From the NCBI RefSeq assembly GCF_030014955.1, contig NZ_JAGRPV010000001.1, forward strand, positions 2,728,001-2,792,000: a stretch of 64,000 bases of DNA, in the 5' to 3' direction. The notes under the pieces were generated by a model. It did no database searches. It worked only from the letters and a program-made list of their open reading frames with translations, and was not told the DNA's origin. Positions 52,021 through 60,422 of this stretch are shown in pieces (position 1 is the first letter of the stretch; the number at the start of each line of letters is the position of its first letter). A program made the translations under genes and the position numbers. The DNA is from Cohnella hashimotonis (GTDB lineage: Bacteria; Bacillota; Bacilli; Paenibacillales; Paenibacillaceae).

Positions 52021-53512
52021 TTGGAGATCCTACGGCAAAGAGATCGCGATCGGCTTCGTGCCGGTATTCATCGTCTTTATGATCTTCATCGGCGTGCCCG
52101 CGCTCCCGCTGCTGCTCGGCGCTGGGCTTGTTACAGGCCTGCTGTTCATGGCCAAGTCGCGCAGCGGCATGGCGTTCGGCGGCGCCGTGCGCAAGGGGCC
52201 GTCGCGTCCGCCGGCCTACTTGACCTTCGAGGATATCGGCGGGCAGGAACAGGCCAAGCGCGAACTCGTTGAAGCGCTCGACTTTCTCGTCCAGCGCGAG
52301 CGCATCGCCAAGCTCGGCATCCGTCCGCTGAAGGGCATCCTGCTCACGGGCCCTCCCGGAACGGGCAAGACGCTGCTCGCCAAGGCCGCGGCCAAGCATA
52401 CTAACTCGGCGTTCGTGGCGGCGTCCGGCAGCGAATTCGTCGAAATGTACGTCGGCGTCGGCGCCGGCCGCATTCGCGACATCTTCCGCCAGGCGCGCAC
52501 GTTGGCTGCCAAACAGAAGCGCGACAGCGCGATTATTTTCATCGACGAGATCGACGCGATCGGCGGCAAGCGCGACGGCAGTCAGAACAAAGAATACGAC
52601 CAGACGCTGAACCAGCTGTTGACCGAGATGGACGGCATTCAGGGAGACGAGTCGGTTCGCGTGCTGATCATCGCGGCCACGAACCGCAAGGAGCTGCTCG
52701 ACAACGCCCTCACGCGTCCCGGACGCTTCGACCGGCACATCCAGGTCGACATGCCGGACCGGCACGGACGCGAGCACATTCTTCGCCTGCATGCGAGAAA
52801 CAAGCCGCTGGCCGAAGAGGTTTCTTTGGACAAGGTTGCCGAGGAGACGTTCGGCTTCTCCGGCGCGCAGCTTGAGAGCGTCATGAACGAAGCCGCGATC
52901 TACGCCATGCGCGAGGAGAGCGAAGTGCTCAGACCTGCGCATCTGGCGCAGGCGATCGATAAGGTCATGATGGGAGAACGAATGGATCGCGAGACGACGA
53001 GCGAGGAGCGGGAGCGCGTGGCGCTTCACGAGCTCGGCCATGCGATCGTCGCCGAGCGCGTGCGGCCGGGCAGCGTCGCGCAAGTGTCGCTTACGCCGCG
53101 GGGCCAAGCGCTCGGTTATGTGCGCCATCATCCGCGCAAGGATAGCTATCTGTATACGAAGACCTACCTCGAGGCGCAGATTCAGATCGCGCTCGGCGGC
53201 GCCGTCGCGGAAGAGCTGCATTACGGCGGCCGGAGCACCGGCTCGCGCGGTGACTTCGATCAGGCGACCAATATCGTCAAGACGCTGATCGAGTCTGGCA
53301 TGACGGAGCTCGGCATCATTCATCCCGAGGCGCTGACCGCAGAGCAATGGTCCAAGGAAAACGGACGGATCCTGGACGCCTTGACGGACAGCACCAGAAA
53401 GCTGCTGTCGAGTCATATGGAGACGTTCGCGAATTTGCTCGCCATTTTGATTCGCGAAGAGACGCTGTCGGGCGACGAGCTCCGCGCGCATCTGAGCGCT
53501 GCGGCTGCCTGA
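52013..53512 (+). CDS. Short FtsH-like AAA+ zinc metalloprotease
   Basis: Membrane-bound ATP-dependent protease of 499 residues, clearly shorter than FtsH (about 640). Two closely spaced hydrophobic segments (about residues 11-46) leave almost no outside domain. AAA+ domain: Walker A GPPGTGKT at 113-120, pore motif EMYVGVGAGRIRD (Tyr in place of the usual Phe), Walker B IIFIDEID near 175, and the second region of homology ALTRPGRFDRHI. Protease: HELGH at 339-343, third ligand Asp near 414 (SRGDFDQATN). All catalytic residues are present, so it should be active; a paralogue of the housekeeping FtsH is presumed elsewhere. Confidence 0.9.
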   Translation: MRNWRSYGKEIAIGFVPVFIVFMIFIGVPALPLLLGAGLVTGLLFMAKSRSGMAFGGAVRKGPSRPPAYLTFEDIGGQEQAKRELVEALDFLVQRERIAKLGIRPLKGILLTGPPGTGKTLLAKAAAKHTNSAFVAASGSEFVEMYVGVGAGRIRDIFRQARTLAAKQKRDSAIIFIDEIDAIGGKRDGSQNKEYDQTLNQLLTEMDGIQGDESVRVLIIAATNRKELLDNALTRPGRFDRHIQVDMPDRHGREHILRLHARNKPLAEEVSLDKVAEETFGFSGAQLESVMNEAAIYAMREESEVLRPAHLAQAIDKVMMGERMDRETTSEERERVALHELGHAIVAERVRPGSVAQVSLTPRGQALGYVRHHPRKDSYLYTKTYLEAQIQIALGGAVAEELHYGGRSTGSRGDFDQATNIVKTLIESGMTELGIIHPEALTAEQWSKENGRILDALTDSTRKLLSSHMETFANLLAILIREETLSGDELRAHLSAAAA

Positions 53513-53526
53513 CCGGCTGCAACGAG

Positions 53527-53569
53527 GCTGTCCCGCTTAGCCGAGCAAGGCTGCGGGGCGGCTTTTTTT
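53527..53569 (+). terminator. Terminator after the FtsH-like gene
   Basis: GCTGTCCCGC (53527-53536) pairs GCGGGGCGGC (53553-53562) with two T-G pairs, with an inner AGCC/GGCT extension, then seven T (53563-53569). Confidence 0.85.
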
Positions 53570-53655
53570 CATTCTTCTTCCTGCCAACGGGCGCCTGATT
53601 CGGTCGGGGGCGACAGGAAATGACCGATCCAAATAATTGTGGTAACATAATATTT

Positions 53656-53681
53656 TGAACCGGAAGTCATTTGTCTTCGTC
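53656..53681 (+). promoter_or_regulatory. ECF-type promoter before the second sigma gene
   Basis: TGAACC (53656-53661), 16-base spacer, CGTC (53678-53681). This matches the TGAAAC-N16-CGTC form of ECF promoters in Bacillus with one change, and lies directly upstream of an ECF sigma gene, suggesting autoregulation. Confidence 0.6.
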
Positions 53682-53699
53682 CAATAATGAGGTGGTTGT

Positions 53700-54263
53700 T
53701 TGCAGAACTCTGACGCCAATTTCGAATACTTAAAATATATGAGCGATTCCGACGACAAAAAAACGGTGCTCCACGAGCTCATGACCGCTTACGGCAAAGA
53801 GGTGTGGAATTTCGCCTACAGCCTGACGCGCAAATGGGACGTGGCGGACGATATTACGCAGGACGTCTTCGTCAAGGTGTTCAAGAACCTGGACACGTTC
53901 CGCAGCGACTCGTCCATTCGCACCTGGCTCCTGACGATCACGCGCAATACGGTGATCGACCATCAGCGCTCCGCCTTTATCCGGCGCGTGTCGCTGACGG
54001 ACTGGAGCCTGGACACCGGACAGCGGCGCTCCGTCGAGGACGACGTCATCGAACAGTACGCGGTGAACGACCTGTGGAAGCAAGTGCTCAAGCTGCCGGT
54101 CAAGTCGCGCGAGGTGCTGATCCTGTACGCGCACCATCAGCTGTCGCTGAAGGAGATCGCAGATGTGCTGGGCGTGACCGAAGGGACCGTCAAGTCGCGG
54201 ATGTTTCACGCTCGTCGCAAAATCGCGAAAATGAAGGAGCGCAACGGCCATGGAACCGAATGA
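53700..54263 (+). CDS. ECF-type RNA polymerase sigma factor
   Basis: 187 residues from TTG 53700, four bases after GAGGTGG; ATG 53739 is an alternative without a ribosome site. Region 2 has WDVADDITQDVFVKVFKNLD and SIRTWLLTITRNTVIDHQRS; region 4 has LPVKSREVLILYAHHQLSLK and EIADVLGVTEGTVKSRMFHA. The gene overlaps a membrane protein by 14 bases, the usual anti-sigma position, and has an ECF-like promoter of its own. Confidence 0.92.
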   Translation: MQNSDANFEYLKYMSDSDDKKTVLHELMTAYGKEVWNFAYSLTRKWDVADDITQDVFVKVFKNLDTFRSDSSIRTWLLTITRNTVIDHQRSAFIRRVSLTDWSLDTGQRRSVEDDVIEQYAVNDLWKQVLKLPVKSREVLILYAHHQLSLKEIADVLGVTEGTVKSRMFHARRKIAKMKERNGHGTE

Positions 54264-55512
54264 CAAAGACCTCAAACAGCAGCTATCGCGGGGCCCGCTC
54301 ATCAAACACGGTTTTGACGCGCGGCTCGTCGCCCGCATCGAAGAAGCGATCGAACGACCCGAGGGGCGCCGGCATCCGCTGCTTCGGTTCGGCTGGCACG
54401 GCGCGGGACTCGCGGCGATGGCCACGCTGCTTCTGTTCGCTGGCTTGTGGCATTGGTCGTTCGGCTCCGGCGGACCGGGAGGCACGATCAACCTGCAGGG
54501 AGCCGGACAGACCGCCGGCACGGAAGCCCCGTTGTTCGCCGATGCCAATGCAGAGCTCCATTCCGCGCTGCTGCTCGGCCTTCGCGCGGATCCGAAGAGC
54601 GAGGACGGCAGCGTCGCCAGCAGCTATCGCACGCTCTTTATCGCGCCGACGGACGGGCAATTCGAGCTGGAGGCGCAGGGAGACGGCATCGTGATGCCTT
54701 ACGGCCAAAACTTCTGGAAGATTGAGTCCGTAGCTTCTGAAGCGGACAGCGCGGCTGCCGCTCAGAAGCTGATCGCCTATCCCGTGACGGGCAAGGATGC
54801 CGGCAAGACCGACCTGACGGCGCTCCGCGAATCGTCCGCGTCGCCACTGGCCGAACGGCTGCTGTTCGTCGGCAACAAATACGTATCGGTGGAGCAGAAT
54901 CCTTCGGATGCCCCCAATCGTGTCTATCGGTGGGTGAAGGACATGGACCAATTGGTTGCAAGCGCGCAGCGCACGACTTTCGAGCCGGCATCGGAGCCGC
55001 ATATCTCGCTGGAAGAAGCGATGGAAACCGCGGAGGCCACGGAGACGCCGGTCGCCCAGAAGGATGCAGCGCCTTCCCGCAATACGGAGCAATGGTCGAT
55101 CATCCGCCGTACGGGCAGCTGGGTGGCGGCGGCGGCGGACACGGCCGGGCAGCCGTACGCCCCTCTCGCGAACAAGACGCTGACGGAGCTGTCGACGCCG
55201 CTGCCCGATTCGATTAACAAATTCGACACCCTTTATCCGACCTGGTCCCAGGTTCTCCAGATCGAACCGGGCGCCAAGGACGCGTATTCCTCGCCCAATG
55301 AGGACATGCTGGTCATCGTACTCGACGATGAGCTTGTCGTTTACCCTTACCATATGCTGGGCGGCGATCAAGATCCGCTCCGCATTCCGCTTCAATCCAA
55401 CGAGTCGCTGATCATGGCCCAATGGGCGAAGGAAGACAAATACTTGGAAAGCTGGAAAAAACAGCTCGCTACAGTGCTTGTTGACGATGCGGACGCTCGC
55501 AGCGTGAAGTGA
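54250..55512 (+). CDS. Putative membrane anti-sigma factor with large outer domain
   Basis: 420 residues from ATG 54250. A short cytoplasmic part (about 1-50) has no HxxxCxxC zinc motif, in contrast to the pair at 27 kb. One transmembrane segment lies at about residues 50-70 (HGAGLAAMATLLLFAGLWHW), and about 350 residues lie outside. The outer domain has no motif I recognise. The assignment as anti-sigma rests on gene overlap with the sigma factor and topology. Confidence 0.7.
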   Translation: MEPNDKDLKQQLSRGPLIKHGFDARLVARIEEAIERPEGRRHPLLRFGWHGAGLAAMATLLLFAGLWHWSFGSGGPGGTINLQGAGQTAGTEAPLFADANAELHSALLLGLRADPKSEDGSVASSYRTLFIAPTDGQFELEAQGDGIVMPYGQNFWKIESVASEADSAAAAQKLIAYPVTGKDAGKTDLTALRESSASPLAERLLFVGNKYVSVEQNPSDAPNRVYRWVKDMDQLVASAQRTTFEPASEPHISLEEAMETAEATETPVAQKDAAPSRNTEQWSIIRRTGSWVAAAADTAGQPYAPLANKTLTELSTPLPDSINKFDTLYPTWSQVLQIEPGAKDAYSSPNEDMLVIVLDDELVVYPYHMLGGDQDPLRIPLQSNESLIMAQWAKEDKYLESWKKQLATVLVDDADARSVK

Positions 55513-55563
55513 CAGAATAAAGGCATAAGGAACACATTTCCAAGAAATACGATTTTGAAACAG

Positions 55564-55600
55564 CTGCAATTCGTTTGACGGCGAATTGCAGTTTTATTTT
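55564..55600 (+). terminator. Terminator after the anti-sigma gene
   Basis: CTGCAATTCG (55564-55573) pairs perfectly with CGAATTGCAG (55582-55591), followed by TTTTATTTT (55592-55600). Confidence 0.8.
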
Positions 55601-55639
55601 ACATTAACGCTTTACTAAGTTAATGCGTTAATGTAATAT
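55601..55639 (+). promoter_or_regulatory. Promoter overlapped by a 9-bp inverted repeat before the second hisC-like gene
   Basis: TTTACT (55611-55616), 17-base spacer, TAATAT (55634-55639). The inverted repeat ACATTAACG (55601-55609) / CGTTAATGT (55626-55634) brackets the -35 and touches the -10; GTTAATG also occurs twice in direct orientation at 55619-55625 and 55627-55633. Looks like an operator for a dimeric repressor. Confidence 0.6.
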
Positions 55640-55672
55640 ACAATCATTAAATGCTCAGGAGATGATCGATGT

Positions 55673-56890
55673 ATGAATCCATTTAACCATTCTAAAAGGG
55701 ATAACGTTCCGGCAGATACTGTGCAGGATAGGCGGGGGCCGTCTCCACGCTCGGCGCTCGCGGGCATGCAGCCGTATGTACCCGGACGGTCGATCTCCGA
55801 TATTAAGGCCGAATACGGACTTGAACGGGTCGTCAAACTGGCATCCAACGAGAATCCGCTCGGCCCGTCTCCGCTCGCGATGCAGGCCGTACGCGGGCTG
55901 CTGTCCGATATGCACCGCTATCCCGACGATCGTGCCGGGCAGCTGAGAAGCAAGCTGGCGGCGAAGCTGTCTCTGCCCGCGTCCGGGATCATCGTCGCGA
56001 ACGGCGCGGACGAGCTTATCACGCTCATTTGCGAAGCTTATCTCGAGCCGGGCGATCGAATCGTAACGTATGCGCCGACGTTCAGCGAATACGCTTTTGG
56101 CGGGCGGTTGATGAACGCGGATACGATCGCGGTGCCGCTAGTCGATTCGTTCGCGCTGCGAGCCGAAGACCTGCTGTCCGAAGCGGACGCGCGCACGAAG
56201 CTGGTCTTCGTTTGTTCGCCCAACAATCCGACCGGCACTTACATGCCAAAGACGGAGCTTGAGCATTTGCGATCCCGTCTTCCGGACGGCTGCCTGCTCG
56301 TGCTGGATGCCGCTTACTCGCACTTTGCGGATGCCGCGGATTATACCGACGGATTCGAGCTGCTGCGCAGCGGGGCCCGGCTTGTCGTCTTGCAGACCTT
56401 TTCAAAAGCCTATGGACTTGCGGGCATACGGGCGGGATTCGCCGCGGGTCCGGCTGACGTCATCGCCCACTTGCTCGCCGTCAAGGAGCCTTTCAACGTC
56501 AACGCGCTCGCCCAGGCTGCCGCGGCGGCCGCGTTGGACGACGAGGCGCACCTTGAAGCGACGCTGCGGACAAATGCAGAAGGCCGCATTCGCCTGCGCA
56601 ACGGTCTGGGCAGCCTCGGCATTCGCTCCGTACCGTCGCAGTCTAATTTCGTGCTCGCGAACTTCGCCGACGGAGCGGCACATGTATACGGCGAATTGCT
56701 GAGACGTGGCATTATCGTCCGTAGCGGGGCCGGATGGGGGCTGCCCGACTGTCTGCGCATCTCGGTAGGTACGGCGGAGGAAATCGACCTGCTTCTCGCC
56801 AGTCTGTCGGACATTTTGCAAGTCGCACCTGTAACGCCCTGTGAATCGGATGCGCGCCGACAGGCAGACCCGTCGAAGCGACAAGTTTAA
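55673..56890 (+). CDS. HisC-type PLP-dependent aminotransferase (paralogue)
   Basis: 405 residues from ATG 55673. Class I/II fold with VVKLASNENPLGPSPLAMQA near residue 52, CSPNNPTGTY, and the PLP lysine in LQTFSKAYGLAGIRAGFA (near residue 244). Compared with the HisC at 23.8 kb it has about 30 extra N-terminal and 20 C-terminal residues, both low complexity. It could be an aromatic aminotransferase or a second histidinol-phosphate aminotransferase; its separate operator-containing promoter suggests distinct control. Confidence 0.88.
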   Translation: MNPFNHSKRDNVPADTVQDRRGPSPRSALAGMQPYVPGRSISDIKAEYGLERVVKLASNENPLGPSPLAMQAVRGLLSDMHRYPDDRAGQLRSKLAAKLSLPASGIIVANGADELITLICEAYLEPGDRIVTYAPTFSEYAFGGRLMNADTIAVPLVDSFALRAEDLLSEADARTKLVFVCSPNNPTGTYMPKTELEHLRSRLPDGCLLVLDAAYSHFADAADYTDGFELLRSGARLVVLQTFSKAYGLAGIRAGFAAGPADVIAHLLAVKEPFNVNALAQAAAAAALDDEAHLEATLRTNAEGRIRLRNGLGSLGIRSVPSQSNFVLANFADGAAHVYGELLRRGIIVRSGAGWGLPDCLRISVGTAEEIDLLLASLSDILQVAPVTPCESDARRQADPSKRQV

Positions 56891-57059
56891 TCGAACCGCC
56901 AAGTATTCGAATCGGCAGTTGTCACATTCCCGCCGCAAAACCGTCGCAAACCATTCCCGGATTCCGCAAGCCACGTCGGTTTATGTCGGGGAGCGGGTAT
57001 GTTAATATGGGAAAGTCAGGTTGGATGCAGAACGTGCAATCGGGGAAGGAGAACGGCGG

Positions 57060-57932
57060 ATGTTTCGGACGATCGGCGTTGTAGGAGCGGGGACGATGGG
57101 CCAGAGCATCGCGGAGATGCTGGCCGGCAAAGGGCTGGACGTGCATATGACCGACAGCTCCGGCGCGCGCCTGAAGCAGGCGCAGCTCGCGCTCGAGAAA
57201 AACCTCGACCGTCAGATCGAGCGCTGGGCCATTACGCAAGCGGAGAAAAAACTCATATTGAACCGGATTCATGCCGAACCGTCGCTTGAACATCTGGCGC
57301 AATGCGATTTGATTATCGAGACGATCAGCGAAGATCTGGAAAGCAAAAAGTCGGTTTTCCAGCAGCTGGACGATATCATACCCGAGGGTCGCGTGCTGGC
57401 GAGCAATACGTCGACGCTCAGTCTCACCGAGCTGGCCAGCGTGACCAAGCATCCCGAGCGGGTGATCGGCATGCACTTCGTCTATCCCGCATTCCGGATC
57501 GACGTCGTGGAGATCGTACGGGGCTTGCAGACGTCGGACGAGACATTCGAGCGGACGAAGGAATTCATCGAGCGGGATTTGAACAAAAAAGGCGTCATGG
57601 TGTTCGAATCGCCCGGCTTCGTCACGACGCGGCTGATCTGCCTGCTTATCAACGAGTCGCTGAGCGTGCTTCAGGAAGGCGTGGCCTCGGCGGAGGATAT
57701 CGACGCGGCGATGCGCATCGGCTACCAGTTTCACTACGGACCGCTCGAGATGGCGGACCGGTTCGGTCTGGACTCCGTGTGGGCGGCGCTCGACCGGATG
57801 TTCAGGGACTACGGCGAGCTCAAATACAGACCTTCGATTCTGCTCAAGAAGAAGGTCCGCGCCGGCCAGCTCGGCGTGAAGGCCGGACAAGGCTTCTTCC
57901 AGTATACGAAGGACGGTGAGCGCAAGTCATGA
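57060..57932 (+). CDS. 3-hydroxyacyl-CoA (3-hydroxybutyryl-CoA) dehydrogenase
   Basis: NAD-dependent dehydrogenase of 290 residues from ATG 57060, AAGGAG eight bases upstream. Nucleotide site IGVVGAGTMGQSIAEMLAGK at the N terminus; LIIETISEDLESKKSVFQQL, the catalytic-type SNTSTLSLTELA, and GMHFVYPAFRIDVVEIVRG. In canonical HBD this last motif is HFFNP; here it is HFVYPA, so the substrate may differ. C-terminal domain has GYQFHYGPLEMADRFGLD. Overlaps acetate kinase by four bases. Confidence 0.88.
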   Translation: MFRTIGVVGAGTMGQSIAEMLAGKGLDVHMTDSSGARLKQAQLALEKNLDRQIERWAITQAEKKLILNRIHAEPSLEHLAQCDLIIETISEDLESKKSVFQQLDDIIPEGRVLASNTSTLSLTELASVTKHPERVIGMHFVYPAFRIDVVEIVRGLQTSDETFERTKEFIERDLNKKGVMVFESPGFVTTRLICLLINESLSVLQEGVASAEDIDAAMRIGYQFHYGPLEMADRFGLDSVWAALDRMFRDYGELKYRPSILLKKKVRAGQLGVKAGQGFFQYTKDGERKS

Positions 57933-59152
57933 ACGTACTCGTCATTAACGCGGGGAGCTCCTCGCTGAAGTACCAGCTGTACGACATGAAGACGGAGAAC
58001 GTGCTCGCCAAAGGCCGCGTGGAACGGATCGGCATGGAATCGTCGATCTTGACGCACGAGGTCGAGGGGCAGCCGGAAGTGCGCGAGGTCAGCGAGATTC
58101 TCGAGCATACGACGGCTGTGCGCAAGGTGTTGGATATGCTGACGCACCGCCGCTTCGGCGTGCTGCGCAATATCGACGAGGTGCAAGCCGTCGGCCACCG
58201 TATCGTCCATGGGGGCGAGACGTTCAGCGAATCGGTGCTGATCGACGCGGACGTGAAGCTGGAGGTTCGCAAGCTGTTCGACCTGGCGCCGCTTCACAAT
58301 CCTGCGCATATGATGGGCATCCTCGCCGTCGAGGCGAACTTGCCGGACGTTCCGCAGGCGGTCGTATTCGATACGGCTTTTCATCAGACGATGCCCAAGA
58401 CCTCGTATTTGTACGCCATTCCGATGGTGCTCTACCGCAAGCACCAGATCCGGCGCTACGGATTCCACGGGACTTCGCACGATTATGTAAGCAAGAGGGC
58501 TTCCGAGTACTTGGAGAAGCCGCTCGAGAAGCTGAAGATCGTCAGCTGCCATATCGGAAACGGCGCGAGCTGTACGGCCATACTGGGCGGCAAGTCGTTC
58601 GACACGAGCATGGGCATGACGCCCCTTGAGGGGCTTATGATGGGCACGCGCAGCGGCGATCTCGACCCCGCGATCGTACCGTACGCGATGAACAAGGAGG
58701 AGCTGACGCTGTCGGAGGTCAACTCGATGCTGAACAAGCATAGCGGACTGATCGCGATCTCCGGCATCAGCAGCGATATGCGCGAGGTCGTGCAGGCGAT
58801 GAACGAAGGCAGCGAGCCCGCTAAGACCGCGTTCGAGATGTATGTTTACCGCATTCGCAAATACGTGGGCGCCTATGCGGCCGCGATGAACGGCATCGAC
58901 GTGCTCCTGTTCACGGCAGGTGTCGGCGAAAACTCGGACGTGCTGCGCAAGGCGGTCTGCGAGGGGCTGACGTTCCTCGGCATCGAGCTCGACGAAGCGC
59001 GCAACGGCGTCCGCTCCGGGGATCCGCGGCGAATTTCCACGGAGAATTCCAGGGTGGAGGTGCTTGTCGTGCCGACGAACGAAGAGCTTCTCATCGCGAG
59101 GGACACCTACAGGCTCGTCATGACGGCCAAGGAGGCGGCATTCGATGAATGA
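57929..59152 (+). CDS. ackA: Acetate kinase
   Basis: Interconverts acetate and acetyl phosphate with ATP. 407 residues. VLVINAGSSSLKYQLYDM at the N terminus, VGHRIVHGGETFSESVLI, FDTAFHQTMPKTSYLYAIP, RRYGFHGTSHDYVSKRA, and HIGNGASCTAILGGKSFDTS are all diagnostic; the ATP-site segment LLFTAGVGENSDVLRKAV is intact. Coupled to the dehydrogenase gene, suggesting a shared role in acyl-CoA/acetate overflow. Confidence 0.97.
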   Translation: MNVLVINAGSSSLKYQLYDMKTENVLAKGRVERIGMESSILTHEVEGQPEVREVSEILEHTTAVRKVLDMLTHRRFGVLRNIDEVQAVGHRIVHGGETFSESVLIDADVKLEVRKLFDLAPLHNPAHMMGILAVEANLPDVPQAVVFDTAFHQTMPKTSYLYAIPMVLYRKHQIRRYGFHGTSHDYVSKRASEYLEKPLEKLKIVSCHIGNGASCTAILGGKSFDTSMGMTPLEGLMMGTRSGDLDPAIVPYAMNKEELTLSEVNSMLNKHSGLIAISGISSDMREVVQAMNEGSEPAKTAFEMYVYRIRKYVGAYAAAMNGIDVLLFTAGVGENSDVLRKAVCEGLTFLGIELDEARNGVRSGDPRRISTENSRVEVLVVPTNEELLIARDTYRLVMTAKEAAFDE

Positions 59153-59870
59153 CGCCGGCGGCATGGCGGCAAGTCTGGCCGAAGCCTATTTGGATGGCGC
59201 GGCCAGCATTCCCTACGCGCTTTTGCGCGTCTACCGGATGCTTGGACTGACCGACACGGATTGCATGCTGCTGATCCAGGTGATCGCCTTCAGACAGCTG
59301 GAGCAAAACGATTTTCCGACGATGGAGCAGCTGCAGCAGCGGCTCGGGGCGACGGGCGACGTTATCGGAGAGTCGCTGCAGAAGCTCATCCGTCGCGGCT
59401 TGATCGCCATCGACGAGATGAGCGACCCCGTATCGGGCATCAGGGCCGAGCGTTACAACTTGGCCGGCCTGTTTCAGGCGGTCGCGCAGCTCCTCGTATC
59501 GGGCGAGGCTCCTGTCCGGGCTGCGGTCGCGCAAGGGGCGTCCGACGCGCAGCTCGCCGCAGTCTCGGCAGCCGGGGCCCGCTCCGCTCTGGAGGACGGT
59601 CCAAATGCCGAATCGGTCAGCCTATTCGCCGTATTCGAACGGGAGTTCGGACGTCCGATCTCGCCGATGGAAGCGGAGACGATCGCCGGCTGGCTCGACC
59701 AGGACAAGTACGCGGAGGAATTGATTTTGTTCGCGCTCAAGGAATCGGTGTTCGCGGGCAAGCTTTCGTTTCGATACATGGATAGAATATTGCTTGAATG
59801 GAGCCGCAATCGGGTCCGGAGCGTAGAGGACGCCAGGGCGCACGCCCAGCGCTTCCGTACCGGACGCTGA
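59145..59870 (+). CDS. dnaD: DNA replication protein DnaD
   Basis: Primosome component used in replication initiation and restart in low-GC Gram-positives. 241 residues. N-terminal winged helix (IPYALLRVYRMLGLTDTDCM, FPTMEQLQQRLGATGDVIGE), then the DnaB/DnaD domain with FGRPISPMEAETIAGWLDQD and LSFRYMDRILLEWSRNRV, close to the YxxxIxxxW pattern. The Ala-rich linker around residues 115-150 looks flexible. Overlaps ackA. Confidence 0.93.
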   Translation: MNDAGGMAASLAEAYLDGAASIPYALLRVYRMLGLTDTDCMLLIQVIAFRQLEQNDFPTMEQLQQRLGATGDVIGESLQKLIRRGLIAIDEMSDPVSGIRAERYNLAGLFQAVAQLLVSGEAPVRAAVAQGASDAQLAAVSAAGARSALEDGPNAESVSLFAVFEREFGRPISPMEAETIAGWLDQDKYAEELILFALKESVFAGKLSFRYMDRILLEWSRNRVRSVEDARAHAQRFRTGR

Positions 59871-59916
59871 CCGAGGGGCCGGCTGCCGATCAGATGACAA
59901 GAAGGAGTATGCGACG

Positions 59917-60300
59917 ATGGAAAAGCCGCTTTATCAAAAACTGTATTACAAGACGGGGAGAGCGCTCGTATATGGAGCGCCGGAAGGCTTCGACCTCGGC
60001 GTCGACGTCGAGACGGAGGCGGAGGGCAGATTCGATTTCGTGCTCGTGTTCGTCAAAAACACCGAAGACGTGCTGAAAACGCTGCCGAAAATCATTCCGC
60101 TGCTGCAGCCGGACGCCGTTTGCTGGATCTCTTATCCTAAGCAATCCGCCAAGGTTCAGACCGATCTGAATCGCGATCTCCTGTGGCGTATCATGGAGAC
60201 CCGTACCGATTACCGCGTCGTTAGCAACGTGGCCATCGATGCCGTATGGTCCGCGCTTCGCTTCCGCCATATCAGCAAGGTGAAGTCGACCAAGCCTTAA
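59917..60300 (+). CDS. Conserved hypothetical protein, DUF3052-like
   Basis: 127 residues from ATG 59917 (GAAGGAG upstream). Layout: LYQKLYYKTGRALVYGAPEG, FDFVLVFVKNTEDVLKTLPK, PDAVCWISYPKQSAKVQTDL, and VSNVAIDAVWSALRFRH. The end is reminiscent of DUF3052 proteins, soluble proteins of unknown function; the match is from memory of the pattern only. No membrane segment. Follows dnaD by 46 bases. Confidence 0.75.
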   Translation: MEKPLYQKLYYKTGRALVYGAPEGFDLGVDVETEAEGRFDFVLVFVKNTEDVLKTLPKIIPLLQPDAVCWISYPKQSAKVQTDLNRDLLWRIMETRTDYRVVSNVAIDAVWSALRFRHISKVKSTKP

Positions 60301-60422
60301 AAACCGCGTTTACGAAGCGCCCGTACGATTCCGTTTTTTTCAGTTAAGTTTTCGGACCGAGCCGCGTACATATAGGTATAAGCGGCTAGGCCGGCGACAG
60401 GAACTGAGAGGAGCGGATCGAT

